A DNA stretch of 64,000 nucleotides, from assembly GCA_958295845.1 (NCBI GenBank), contig OY282376.1, positions 757,022 to 821,021 of the forward strand, given 5' to 3'. The notes under the pieces were generated by a model. That model had not been told where the DNA came from. It ran no database searches and saw only the letters and a list, made by a program, of their open reading frames with translations. The stretch is from Caldilineaceae bacterium. GTDB taxonomy: Bacteria > Chloroflexota > Anaerolineae > Caldilineales > Caldilineaceae. Below, piece after piece: positions 34,948-43,824 of this stretch. The translations under genes and the position numbers were made by a program. Numbering within the stretch: position 1 is the stretch's first letter; every line of letters starts with the position of its first letter.

Positions 34948-35964
34948 TTAGCGCATGTCCCTCTTGTAGGTAATGCGCGGGTCGATAAAGGGGTAAAGCA
35001 GATCGAGCAGGAAAACGCTCGTTGCAGTCACGAGAATAATTAGGTTCGCGATCGCCTGTGTCACCGTGTAGTCCTGCGAGATGATCGCCTGGTACAGAGT
35101 ATAGCCGGTGCCCGGATAAGCGAAGATGAACTCGACCAGAATGGAGCCGCTGATCAAGCCCCCCAGGCCAAGCGCCAGCGCGGTCAGTGCCGGCAGAATC
35201 GCGTTGCGCACCCCGTACCGGAAGAATATGCGCGACGGCGACAGCCCCTTCACCTGGGCCAGCAGAAAATAGTCCTCGTTGTTGACGCTGATCATCAGAC
35301 CCCGCATGCCGAGAGCCCAGCCCCCCATTGAGGTCAGCACAATCGACACCACCGGTAGTATCGCGTGGGTGAGCACATTCTTGATGAACGGCAGATTCCA
35401 TCCGGGGTCGACTCTGCGCGAATAGGCCCCCGTCGCCGGCAGCCAGTCCAGTTCGAATGCCACCAGATAGATCAGCATGATGCCGAACATAAAGTAGGGG
35501 ATCGCTGTAAAGGTCAAGCTGCTGGGCAGGATCAACTGCAGCCAGCGCGGCGTGCGCCGCCAGCCCATCAGCGAGCCGATCGTCACGCCAATCGAAAAGG
35601 AAAGCACGGTCGCCACGGTCAGCAGACCCAGCGACCACGGCAAAGCGCCCCTGACCATCGTCCACGCTTCGGTTGGAAAGTGCGACAGCGAATAACCGAA
35701 ATTCAGCCGGAACACGTTGCCCCAATAGCGGAAATACTGTACATGAATCGGGGCATCCAGCCCGAAACGGGCCTTCCAGCTGGCGATCAACTCGTCCGCG
35801 TTCTCTATGTAGCCTGCATCCAGCGAAAGGCGGCCTACCATCGCGCTCACCGGGTCGCCCGGCGCCAAACGCGGGATCACGAAGATCAGCGTAGAGCCCA
35901 ACCAGATGGTCAGGAGATACATCAGAAAACGCTGCAAAACGTACTCTTTGGTCAGTCCGCGCAT
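34948..35964 (-). CDS. Dipeptide/oligopeptide ABC transporter permease (DppB/OppB type)
   Basis: A 338-residue integral membrane protein. The N-terminus YVLQRFLMYLLTIWLGSTLIFVIPRLAPGDP is the usual OppB start, although the following family segment is shortened. About six spans follow, and a binding-protein-dependent transport loop near residue 215 (MRGLMISVNNEDYFLLAQVKGLSPSRI). It ends with the final span and FIDPRITYKRDMR, typical for the family. It would form the pore with the fused permease downstream. It lies between the binding protein (70 bases upstream) and the fusion (21 bases). Confidence 0.93.
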   Translation of the reverse strand: MRGLTKEYVLQRFLMYLLTIWLGSTLIFVIPRLAPGDPVSAMVGRLSLDAGYIENADELIASWKARFGLDAPIHVQYFRYWGNVFRLNFGYSLSHFPTEAWTMVRGALPWSLGLLTVATVLSFSIGVTIGSLMGWRRTPRWLQLILPSSLTFTAIPYFMFGIMLIYLVAFELDWLPATGAYSRRVDPGWNLPFIKNVLTHAILPVVSIVLTSMGGWALGMRGLMISVNNEDYFLLAQVKGLSPSRIFFRYGVRNAILPALTALALGLGGLISGSILVEFIFAYPGTGYTLYQAIISQDYTVTQAIANLIILVTATSVFLLDLLYPFIDPRITYKRDMR

Positions 35965-36000
35965 GAGAAGAATTTCAGCAGTCAGCGGCCAGCGGCGTTA

Positions 36001-36036
36001 CTGACCACTGGCCACCGACCACTGACTACTGCAGTT
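36001..36036 (+). repeat. TGACCACT/CTGCAGTT repeat, copy 5
   Basis: Four degenerate units CTGACCACTGGCCACCGACC and CACTGACTACTGCAGTT. The CTGCAGTT end merges with the stop codon of the minus-strand binding-protein gene; + strand orientation. It sits inside the transporter operon between binding protein and permease. Confidence 0.7.
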
Positions 36037-37846
36037 ACTTGCTCGTCGATTCAATCTCCGGCAGGATGCCCACGAAGCTCGGGCACCAGATTACCGGACG
36101 CTGATAGTAGTTGTCGATCGTCGGCCAGTTCGTCCAATAAGTGGTGTTGAAAGGCACCAGTTTCTTGGACTGGGCTGTCGGAATGGCCGGGATCTCGTCG
36201 TAGTAGATCTCCAGGGCGCGTGCCGTAAGCTCGTACAACAGCGGATCGTCCCAACCCAACTCGCTGATCTGGTCTACCAACTCGCTGAACTCGGCATTGT
36301 ACCAGCGGAAACGGTTGGACTGAGGCAGCTGGTGTCGCTCGCCCTGTGGGGGCACCTCATCCGCGCGTAGCGTGCGCAGCGTATTCCACGGTTCGACAAT
36401 CGAACCGCAGGTCTGCCAGCCGCTCTGTGCTTCGTAGTTGCCCGTGTCCACGTTTTCGACCCAGGTGCCGCCGATCAGATTCACTTTTACGGCATTAATG
36501 CCGAATCGCTGCAGCTGCTCTGCGTATACGTCAGCGACGCGTTCCAATTCGCTGATGCCTTCGTAAACCTGGATCTCAAGACTCAGTTCTTCCCCGTCTT
36601 TCTCCCAGTAGTCACCCGACTTTTCATAACCTTTGGCGAGCAGAATCTCCTCCGCTGCAGCCACGTTTGGCTGCGTAAACTTGGCGATCGTCTCGGCCGG
36701 CACCAGGTCGGCGAACTTCTGCATCGAAGGGTATAGCGGGAACGGATACGGGCCCATGATCGAGGTCCCCTCATAGGCGATGTCGATGATCTGCTGCCGG
36801 TCCATCACATAGTTCAGGACCCAGCGCATATCCTTGTCGTTCCACGGCTCGATCGAGTTGTTGACCGTCAGGCTGCGCGCGCACGGGTCGGGCCAGACGA
36901 ACGGCATCTCATCCTGGAACGCAATCCAGTTGGGATTCTGCGCCACCAACGCCTGGAACGAGCCGAAAGTGATATCGTGCAGGCCGTCATATTCGTCCTC
37001 AATAGCTGTCGCCAGGCGGATCTCCTCGGTGCCGGTGTAGGACATGACCAGCTTCTTCGGCTCCGGCAGCTTCTTCAGACCGATTTCAGCAGCCCACCAG
37101 TTGTCGTTGCGCACCCAGATCGTCTCGTTCTCAGTGACCTTGGCCAGCTTGTAGGGGCCGGTACCCATCGGCAACCCATTCTCCAGGTCGAAATTCTTGA
37201 ACGTGGCCGGGTCTTCCACGTTTTCCCAGATATGCTTGGGCACAAAATAGTCCACGCCGCAAATGTTATCCGAAAAACGCTCCAGCTTGAAGCGCACATT
37301 CGACTTCTTGAGGTTGTAGATAACCGTCAGATCATCCACCTTCTCCACCGTCTCGATCCACTCCTGGTAAGCGAAATGCTGGCCAAGCGCATCGTTGTTC
37401 ATCTGCAGCTCGGTCGAAAAGATGATATCGTCCGCCGTGAACGGCGTACCGTCCTGCCAGGTGATGCCGGCGCGCAACTTGAGCGTCCACACCGAATGAT
37501 CCTCGTTCGGCGTCAGCGACTCCGCCAGCCAGTTCTCGATTTCGCCGCTGCCGTAGTTCAGCAACGTCAGCACATCCGAAAACTCCGTATAGCCCCACCC
37601 GACCGCGCTGCCGCGCACGTAGGGATTCCAGTTGTCACTGCCTTGCAGCGGGCTCGTCCTGTCCAGGATCACAGTCTCCTCGCGCGACGCGTTGAGATAA
37701 TCCTCCGTCGTGCCCATCTCCTCCGTCTGGCTCTCGCTCTCTGCAGCCGGCGCCTCCGCTGCCGCCGGCTCTTCCGCAGCCCCGCACGCCGCCAACAAGA
37801 CAGCAAATAACAGCAGGAGTATCGTCAATCGATTAAGCAGTTTCAT
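36035..37846 (-). CDS. ABC transporter substrate-binding lipoprotein, dipeptide/oligopeptide family
   Basis: A 603-residue SBP family 5 protein. The signal peptide ends in a lipobox LLAAC (Cys21), followed by an Ala/Glu-rich tether. The mature part has TLKLRAGITWQDGTPFTADDIIFS, the family signature region, and later ILNYVMDRQQIIDIAYEG and YAEQLQRFGINAVKVNL. It would capture a peptide or another oligomeric solute outside the membrane and deliver it to the permeases downstream. AAGGAGCG precedes the ATG. The substrate class is not determined by sequence alone; members also carry sugars or nickel. Confidence 0.93.
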   Translation of the reverse strand: MKLLNRLTILLLLFAVLLAACGAAEEPAAAEAPAAESESQTEEMGTTEDYLNASREETVILDRTSPLQGSDNWNPYVRGSAVGWGYTEFSDVLTLLNYGSGEIENWLAESLTPNEDHSVWTLKLRAGITWQDGTPFTADDIIFSTELQMNNDALGQHFAYQEWIETVEKVDDLTVIYNLKKSNVRFKLERFSDNICGVDYFVPKHIWENVEDPATFKNFDLENGLPMGTGPYKLAKVTENETIWVRNDNWWAAEIGLKKLPEPKKLVMSYTGTEEIRLATAIEDEYDGLHDITFGSFQALVAQNPNWIAFQDEMPFVWPDPCARSLTVNNSIEPWNDKDMRWVLNYVMDRQQIIDIAYEGTSIMGPYPFPLYPSMQKFADLVPAETIAKFTQPNVAAAEEILLAKGYEKSGDYWEKDGEELSLEIQVYEGISELERVADVYAEQLQRFGINAVKVNLIGGTWVENVDTGNYEAQSGWQTCGSIVEPWNTLRTLRADEVPPQGERHQLPQSNRFRWYNAEFSELVDQISELGWDDPLLYELTARALEIYYDEIPAIPTAQSKKLVPFNTTYWTNWPTIDNYYQRPVIWCPSFVGILPEIESTSK

Positions 37847-38075
37847 GCTACGCTCCTTGTCTGAACTGTGATATTTAGTTGGAGGAACCGATTCTGAAAG
37901 CTAACGGTCCGCCTTCAAAGAAGACAGACAGTGACGCGTGAAGAGTGGACAGTCGTTTCTTGAGGCCACCGTTGCCTGGTGGCTGGGAACTGCGGTGGAA
38001 GAGGACCTGCGCCAACAACGAAGTCTTTCAAGGTGCAACTGTGTAAGGAGAGGGTGCCTTGAAGATAAGAAGGGG

Positions 38076-38123
38076 AAAACCGGAGGAGAGGAGGAACAAT
38101 TCCTTACTCCCCCTCCTCTCCTC
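38076..38123 (-). terminator. Rho-independent terminator after the UgpC-type gene
   Basis: On the minus strand a 12-bp purine/pyrimidine stem (GAGGAGAGGAGG at 38083-38094 with its complement at 38112-38123) has a 17-base loop and is followed by GGTTTT. It begins 14 bases after the ATPase stop codon and separates that gene from the peptide transporter operon. Confidence 0.65.
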
Positions 38124-38136
38124 TAGCATCGCAAAA

Positions 38137-39243
38137 TTAACCGGCCAGCGACAGCTCCGTCTTCGGATCGAAGATGTGCGCATTGGCCATATTGACTGCC
38201 AACTCCATCTCGTCGCCGGTCGAAACACGCACACGCGGGTCGACACGCGAGATGAACTGCTTGTCATCCGGTGTCAGGCAGTAGAGGAAAATCTCATTGC
38301 CCATCAGCTCGGTGACGTCGACCGTTGCCGCCATGTCGGACTCGAGAATCTGCGGCGGTGCAAACTCTTTCGAGTGGATGTCCTCTGGGCGGATGCCGAA
38401 GATCACCTCGTTGCCCAGATGCTCCCGCCACTCCGCTGTCTTCTCCGGCGGCACATCCAGCCGGAAACCGCCCGCATTTACCTCCATCTTGCCGTCGCTC
38501 TCAACCAGCGTGGCATCGAAGAAGTTCATGCTCGGGCTGCCGATGAAGCCGGCCACGAAGATATTCGCCGGATGGTCGTACAGGTTCTGCGGCGAATCGA
38601 CCTGCTGCAGGACCCCGTCCTTCATCACCGCAATACGGGAGGCCATCGTCATCGCCTCAACCTGGTCGTGTGTCACATAAATAAAGGTCGTCGCCAGGCG
38701 CTGATGCAGCTTGGAAATCTCTGCACGCGTCTGCACGCGCAGCTTCGCGTCCAGGTTCGACAGCGGCTCGTCAAAAAGGAATACAGCAGGCTCACGCACA
38801 ATCGCACGGCCCACCGCCACGCGCTGGCGCTGGCCACCCGAAAGCTGCTTCGGCTTGCGGTCGAGCAGATGCTCAATGCCCAGAATCCCGCCGGCCTCTT
38901 CCACACGCCTCTGGATCTCGTCCTTCGGCGTCTTGCGCAGCTTCAGCCCGAACGCCATGTTGTCATAGACGCTCATGTGCGGGTACAGAGCATAGCTCTG
39001 GAACACCATCGCGATGTCCCGGTCCTTCGGCGGCACGTCGTTGACGATGCGGTCGCCGATCAGGATCTGCCCCTCTGTGATCTCCTCCAGCCCGGCCAGA
39101 AGGCGCAGACTGGTCGTCTTGCCGCAACCCGAGGGACCGACAAAGACCAGGAACTCCTTGTCCTCGACGTGAATCGTCAAGTCATTGACGGCCACAACGT
39201 CGCCGAAGCGCTTGTAGACATGTTCGTAGGTTACACTTGCCAT
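38137..39243 (-). CDS. ugpC: ABC transporter ATP-binding protein, UgpC/MsmK type
   Basis: A 368-residue carbohydrate-type ATPase. Walker A is GPSGCGKTT near residue 36, with MVFQSYALYPHMSVYDN (Q-loop and family signature), LSGGQRQRVAVGRAIV and Walker B FLFDEPLSNLDAKLR. A C-terminal regulatory OB/TOBE region (about 240-368, EVIFGIRPEDIHS) is typical of MalK/UgpC. No sugar permease or binding protein is nearby, so it probably serves transporters encoded elsewhere, as MsmK does. AAAGGAGC lies upstream but rather far (12 bases) from the ATG. Confidence 0.92.
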   Translation of the reverse strand: MASVTYEHVYKRFGDVVAVNDLTIHVEDKEFLVFVGPSGCGKTTSLRLLAGLEEITEGQILIGDRIVNDVPPKDRDIAMVFQSYALYPHMSVYDNMAFGLKLRKTPKDEIQRRVEEAGGILGIEHLLDRKPKQLSGGQRQRVAVGRAIVREPAVFLFDEPLSNLDAKLRVQTRAEISKLHQRLATTFIYVTHDQVEAMTMASRIAVMKDGVLQQVDSPQNLYDHPANIFVAGFIGSPSMNFFDATLVESDGKMEVNAGGFRLDVPPEKTAEWREHLGNEVIFGIRPEDIHSKEFAPPQILESDMAATVDVTELMGNEIFLYCLTPDDKQFISRVDPRVRVSTGDEMELAVNMANAHIFDPKTELSLAG

Positions 39244-39894
39244 TTTGGTACTTTGCTCCTTTGGTGAAGATTGGGCCCACCTGCCCCATTGGCATCGAAT
39301 GCGGGCGGGCCGGATTCACTCTCTTCCCTGCGGCAGAACTGTTCGGTCGCGCAGGCGGGGGCGAGCACAAACTCCATCCCACCTGGCGGGACTCGTTGCC
39401 AAAACCGTCCACAAAGAGGAAAGCGTGACAATGGATAATGCGCTGCAATTCAGCGCAAGCCGAAAGACGCTTTAGGGGCGATGCAACCACAAATTGGCAG
39501 CAGCAACGCATCGCGGCACGCAACACGTACATCCAAAACACGAATAGGAGTTGACAGCGGCCAATCCACCGCGCCGGCGGTCAGCAGCCGCAACCTAAAA
39601 TAAGAACTAACGGACCGGCGCAGTATAGCACGCGCCATAAGCCCAGGCAAATCATAAAAATCGGATTACAACCCTGCCAGAACTAACCTGCGACCACCCC
39701 AAAAAGCTTCACCATGAGACCCCGCCAAGATGCCGCTCCCCTGAACCCAAATATCCTCCAAACACCAAAAACTGACCACTAACCACTGACCACTGGCCAC
39801 CGCAGTTTGCTGTTCACCAAAAACTAGAAACTGACTACCAAAAACTAGACAAAATTCTTGCCCATTTCACACCCCCTGTGGTACTTTCTGCTCC
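39244..39894. other. Long gene-free spacer
   Basis: About 650 bases between the minus-strand ATPase gene and the plus-strand ClpS gene. I see no gene in it. It contains a TGACCACT-type repeat at 39771-39808 and AT-richer stretches near 39640-39720. The promoter of the ATPase gene and of the plus-strand operon should lie here, but no single box pair is convincing. Confidence 0.5.
39771..39808 (+). repeat. TGACCACT/CGCAGTTT repeat, copy 6
   Basis: ACTGACCACTAACCACTGAC followed by CACTGGCCACCGCAGTTT: four units and the closing CGCAGTT, + strand orientation, about 85 bases before the ClpS gene. Confidence 0.7.
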
Positions 39895-40353
39895 ATGGTC
39901 GCCAGACGCCGCTCCACACAGACCCATTCATATTCTACGATCATGCCCGGCCTCGCCGGAGGTTCATCGCCCCATGCCCGCGGCAAGGACCAGGCGATCG
40001 ATAAATCGCTCCGCCCGGATCCAGCGATGGTCGCTGAGGCAGGCGCCGGCGCCGATCCCGATGTCGATATCGACGTCGATATCGCGGTCGACACCGCCCG
40101 CGAAGAACCCTGGACCATCCTCGTCCACAACGATGACGTGACCCCCTACGAATTCGTCATCGACACGCTCGCCCAGGTCTTCAGCCTGTCCGCCGAAATC
40201 GCCGAAACCGTCACCTGGGAGGCCCATTCAAAAGGCGTCGCCCCCGTCTGTTCCCGCCCGAAATCCGAAGCAAAACGCCTGATCAGCGACGCCCACTCCC
40301 TCGCCCGCGCCGCCGGCTTCCCCCTCACATTCTCGATGGAACCGAAACTGTGA
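39895..40353 (+). CDS. clpS: ATP-dependent Clp protease adaptor ClpS
   Basis: A 152-residue protein whose last 85 residues are a ClpS domain: PWTILVHNDDVTPYEFVIDTLAQVF, then a helix with EAHSKGVAPVCSRPKSEAKRLISDAH, ending GFPLTFSME. ClpS delivers N-degron substrates to ClpA/ClpC. The N-terminal 65 residues are unusual, with a DPDVDIDVDIAVD stretch encoded by near-repeated GTCGATATCG units. The true start may be ATG 39943 or 40027; none has a clear ribosome binding site. The next gene overlaps the stop by four bases (GTGA). Confidence 0.85.
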   Translation: MVARRRSTQTHSYSTIMPGLAGGSSPHARGKDQAIDKSLRPDPAMVAEAGAGADPDVDIDVDIAVDTAREEPWTILVHNDDVTPYEFVIDTLAQVFSLSAEIAETVTWEAHSKGVAPVCSRPKSEAKRLISDAHSLARAAGFPLTFSMEPKL

Positions 40354-40871
40354 CAGGCAACGATCCGCTCGCCCCCCATTCACACGAGCCCAACCCGCTG
40401 CCGCCGTCCCCCGACGCCGACCTGACCGTTCACCTGCCCGACGGCGCCGCGCTTCGCATCACCCCGAAGGCCCTGGGCAGCCTCGATTTCATCCCGGCCG
40501 GCAACCTCCCTGAACACGCACGCAGCCCAAAACAGGTAACCGTACCCGACTGCTACATCGTCTCCACCGGCCACGGCACCTCCGGTCCCTTTTCCTTCAC
40601 CGGCCTGCGCCTGCTTGACCTCGTTTACCTGCTCTGGACCGGCGACTGGACCCAGGTGGAAATAATCAGCGCCGACGGCTTCGGCACACGCGCACTGCAT
40701 ACCGAGCTGGCCGAGCCAACATCGCGGCCGGTCATTCTCGCCCATACGCTCGACGGCCGCCCGCTGACCCGGGCCGACGGCCTCGTCCGCCTCATCGTCC
40801 CCAGCGAAACTGACGACGCCCTACGGCAGGTAAAATGGGTGGCGCACGTGCGCATCATTTCGGACAGATAG
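40350..40871 (+). CDS. Small oxidoreductase molybdopterin-binding-fold protein
   Basis: A 173-residue protein resembling the sulfite-oxidase-type molybdopterin-binding domain. It has PFSFTGLRLLDLVYLLWTGDWTQVEIISADGFGTR, followed by LAHTLDGRPLTRADGLVRLIVPSE and a closing QVKWVAHVRI strand, which are the family's end motifs. It is shorter than catalytic members and I do not see the conserved Cys ligand in its usual place; the only Cys is near residue 69. It may bind a cofactor or be a structural relative. It starts at GTG overlapping the clpS stop. Confidence 0.6.
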   Translation: MTGNDPLAPHSHEPNPLPPSPDADLTVHLPDGAALRITPKALGSLDFIPAGNLPEHARSPKQVTVPDCYIVSTGHGTSGPFSFTGLRLLDLVYLLWTGDWTQVEIISADGFGTRALHTELAEPTSRPVILAHTLDGRPLTRADGLVRLIVPSETDDALRQVKWVAHVRIISDR

Positions 40872-40930
40872 CAGGCCTCACCCGCCCGCCACTAACCTTG
40901 ACTTAACGCCCACCATCAGGAACGCCCACA

Positions 40931-43126
40931 ATGCCCACGACCCTGGTTGGAATCGATGTAGGCGGTACATTTACCGACTTCGTCCTGCTGCAAGACGGCC
41001 GTCTGCAGGTCCACAAGGATGCCACCACGCCCGCCGACCAGAGCCGCGCGATCCTCACCGGGCTGACACACCTGGGCATAGTAGCTTCCTCTACAATAGT
41101 ATCCTCCTCCGCAGAAGACCCGCCCGTCGACGCCGAGCTCGTACACGGCACAACCATCGCCACCAACGCCCTGCTCGAGCGCCGCGGCGCCCGCACCGCC
41201 CTCCTGACCACCGCCGGTTTCGTCGACGTCATCGAGATCGGCCGCCAAAACCGGCCCAATCTTTACGCTCTCCATCAGCAGCGCCCGCATCCACTGGTGG
41301 AGTCCGATCTTCGTTTCGAAGCGGTGGAGCGGCTCGACGTAAACGGCAGCGTCCTCACTCCCCTGGACGAGGATGCCCTTGCCCGCACAGCCGCCGAGAT
41401 CAACGCCGCCGCCCCACAAAGTCTCGCCGTCTGCTTTCTCCACAGCTTCCGCAATCCGCAGCATGAACGCCGCGCCGCCCAGATCCTGCGCGACGCCTGT
41501 CCCCACCTCGCAGTCTCGCTCAGCAGCGACATACTGCCCGAATACCGCGAGTATGAACGCACCGCCACCACCGTCATCAACGCCTACCTGCTCCCGCTCG
41601 TCGGCAGCTACCTCGAACACCTGACCGACGCCCTCGCAGACGCCGGTGGCACGCGCCCGCAGAACGCAGACCCCCAACGGGCCACCCTTCCCGTCCGCGT
41701 CATGCAGTCCAACGGCGGCGCCATCGGTACCACACAGGCCGCCCGCGAACCGGCCCGCCTCGTCCTCAGCGGCCCGGCAGGCGGCGTCGTCGGCGCATTC
41801 CGACTGGCCCAGCTTGCCGGCATCGATGACAGTCTGCCGACCGCAGGCCAGGAGTCGTCTTTACAGGCAGGTCAGGAACCGGGCCGGCAAGGCCCGCGTA
41901 TCATCACTTTCGACATGGGCGGCACAAGCACCGACGTTGCCCTCTGTCCCGGCCGCGTCCCCCGCACTACAGAAAGCGAAGTCGCCGGCCTTCCTCTGCG
42001 TCTGCCCATCATCGACATTCACACCGTCGGCGCCGGCGGCGGCAGCCTGGCGCGCGTAGACGCCGGCGGCGGCCTGCGCGTCGGACCCGAAAGCGCCGGC
42101 GCCGTGCCCGGTCCCGTCTGCTACGCACGCGGCGGCCAACAACCGACCGTCACAGATGCCAATCTCGTCCTCGGACGCCTGGACGCCGGCCAGTTTCTCG
42201 GCGGCAGCGGGGCCATGGAGCTCGATGTCGCCGCGGCCGAGACGGCCCTGGCCGACCTGGGCGCCCGGCTCGGTGGGCTCTCCATTCATGAGGCCGCTCT
42301 GGGCATCATCCAAGTCGCCAATGCCCGCATGGAACGTGCCCTGCGCCGCGTCTCAGTCGAACGCGGCTTCGACCCGCGCACCTTCACCCTCGTGCCCTTC
42401 GGCGGCGCCGGCCCCCTTCACGCCTGCGACCTGGCCGACGCCCTCGGCATTCCCCGCATCCTCCTGCCCCCCAGCCCCGGCGTTCTCAGCGCCCTCGGCC
42501 TCCTAATCGCCGACGTCGTCCACGAGTCCTCCCAGGCCCTTCTGGTCCAGGCAGAGAGCCTGGTTGAGGAGCCTGCGCCATTGCAAGAAACTGCCGGCGC
42601 CCTGGAACAGCAGGTGAAAGCCGTGCTGGCCGCCGAAGGGGTCGACGCGCCCGCCTTGGAAGCCTCAATGGACCTGCGCTATCGCGGGCAGAGCTACGAG
42701 CTCTCCGTCTCTCTCGACCTGCCCGCGCCAACCGCGGCCCAGGCCTCGCAGGCCGTGCAGCGTTCCATCGATGCCTTCCACGCCGCCCACGAAGCCCGCT
42801 ACGGCTACGCCATGCGTTCCGAAACCGTCGAATCAGTCGCCGTCCGTCTGCGCGGTACCGGTTCCGGCGCCCAGCTCAGCCTGCCGCGGGAACCCCTCGG
42901 ACCCCCCGACCCGGAAGCAGCGCAAGTGGCCACCAAACCGGTCTGGTTCGGCCCCGACGGCCCCGCCGCCACCCCCTGCTATGATCGCGTCCGCCTTCGC
43001 CCAGGCCACAGTCTCGAAGGCCCCGCCATCGTCTTCCAATTTGACACCACCACCATCGTCGCCCCCGGCTGGTCGGCCAGCGTCGACGAGCGCCACAACC
43101 TCCTGCTGGCGCGCGCAGGCGCCTGA
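40931..43126 (+). CDS. hyuA: Hydantoinase/5-oxoprolinase subunit A
   Basis: A 731-residue ATP-dependent amide hydrolase subunit. The N-terminal ASKHA-type nucleotide motif TTLVGIDVGGTFTDFVLL is at residues 3-20. Then come HGTTIATNALLERRGARTALLTTAGF and the second phosphate/adenosine motifs ITFDMGGTSTDVALC near 322 and LVPFGGAGPLHACDLA near 488. The length is normal for the HyuA/OplA family. These enzymes open cyclic amides (hydantoin, 5-oxoproline) or carboxylate ketones at the cost of ATP, usually with the B subunit. The B gene lies 700 bases downstream with one small gene between. Which substrate is used is not fixed by the sequence. Confidence 0.93.
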   Translation: MPTTLVGIDVGGTFTDFVLLQDGRLQVHKDATTPADQSRAILTGLTHLGIVASSTIVSSSAEDPPVDAELVHGTTIATNALLERRGARTALLTTAGFVDVIEIGRQNRPNLYALHQQRPHPLVESDLRFEAVERLDVNGSVLTPLDEDALARTAAEINAAAPQSLAVCFLHSFRNPQHERRAAQILRDACPHLAVSLSSDILPEYREYERTATTVINAYLLPLVGSYLEHLTDALADAGGTRPQNADPQRATLPVRVMQSNGGAIGTTQAAREPARLVLSGPAGGVVGAFRLAQLAGIDDSLPTAGQESSLQAGQEPGRQGPRIITFDMGGTSTDVALCPGRVPRTTESEVAGLPLRLPIIDIHTVGAGGGSLARVDAGGGLRVGPESAGAVPGPVCYARGGQQPTVTDANLVLGRLDAGQFLGGSGAMELDVAAAETALADLGARLGGLSIHEAALGIIQVANARMERALRRVSVERGFDPRTFTLVPFGGAGPLHACDLADALGIPRILLPPSPGVLSALGLLIADVVHESSQALLVQAESLVEEPAPLQETAGALEQQVKAVLAAEGVDAPALEASMDLRYRGQSYELSVSLDLPAPTAAQASQAVQRSIDAFHAAHEARYGYAMRSETVESVAVRLRGTGSGAQLSLPREPLGPPDPEAAQVATKPVWFGPDGPAATPCYDRVRLRPGHSLEGPAIVFQFDTTTIVAPGWSASVDERHNLLLARAGA

Positions 43127-43243
43127 AGCTGGCCTTGCGCCAGGGCTGTGTTATGATACGTTCTGGATGCCCAATGGGCTCTGCCAGGCATTTGAAATTT
43201 GGATCTCAAGATACACGAAATAGCTTCCCTTCGGAGTTGTAAG

Positions 43244-43777
43244 ATGGTGACACTTTCTTCCCAGCAACGTCTCCTGCTCTTCCTGCTGCCGCTGATTGTG
43301 GCCGCTCTTCTGCTCTGGATCCCCGTCCGAGACGCGCTCGAAGTCGGCCTGCCTGACGCCGAAATCTTCGCAGCCGACGTACCGGAGGGCCACCACTGGG
43401 TCGCCTTCACCGTCCCCGAGGATGACGTCTACGCCACCGATGGCGCTTCGCTCTCTCTCACCCTCGAATTCGTAACCCTGGAAGGCCAGGTCGACCCAGC
43501 CAACCGCACAATCGTCTTCGATCTGGAAGACGCAGAAGAAGTGCATGAGATGACAGTCCTCTGGCCCGATGGCCGCCAGCAGAACTTCACCAACGTGGCC
43601 ATAGGCGAACGGCACGAACTGGCCTACCCAAAGACGGTCAACGACGCCCTCGCCGCGCAGTGGGCCCTCCGCGGCGCCTTCTTCCGCTTCTGGGTCTGGA
43701 CCGGCATCGCCGCCCTCCTCATCCTTTTCGGCCTGCGCGTGCTCTCCTGGGCCCAAACCCAAGAGTCTCACGCCTGA
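43244..43777 (+). CDS. Small membrane-anchored protein between HyuA and HyuB
   Basis: A 177-residue protein with an N-terminal span (LLLFLLPLIVAALLLWIPV) and a C-terminal span (FWVWTGIAALLILFGLRVL), with about 100 acidic residues between that read as a beta-rich extracytoplasmic domain (HHWVAFTVPEDDVYATD, LEFVTLEGQVDP). The ATG at 43244 has GGAG nine bases upstream. I do not recognise a family. Its position between the two hydantoinase subunits suggests a membrane tether or partner, but this is inference from gene order. Confidence 0.6.
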   Translation: MVTLSSQQRLLLFLLPLIVAALLLWIPVRDALEVGLPDAEIFAADVPEGHHWVAFTVPEDDVYATDGASLSLTLEFVTLEGQVDPANRTIVFDLEDAEEVHEMTVLWPDGRQQNFTNVAIGERHELAYPKTVNDALAAQWALRGAFFRFWVWTGIAALLILFGLRVLSWAQTQESHA

Positions 43778-43787
43778 AATCCAGCCA

Positions 43788-43823
43788 TTGACCACTGATC
43801 ACTAACCACTGACCACTGCAGTC
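43788..43823 (+). repeat. TGACCACT/CTGCAGT repeat, copy 7
   Basis: TTGACCACTGATCACTAACC and ACTGACCACTGCAGT, ending two bases before the ATG of HyuB. This copy precedes a plus-strand gene, whereas others follow minus-strand genes; the absolute orientation is the same. Confidence 0.75.
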
Positions 43824-43824
43824 C

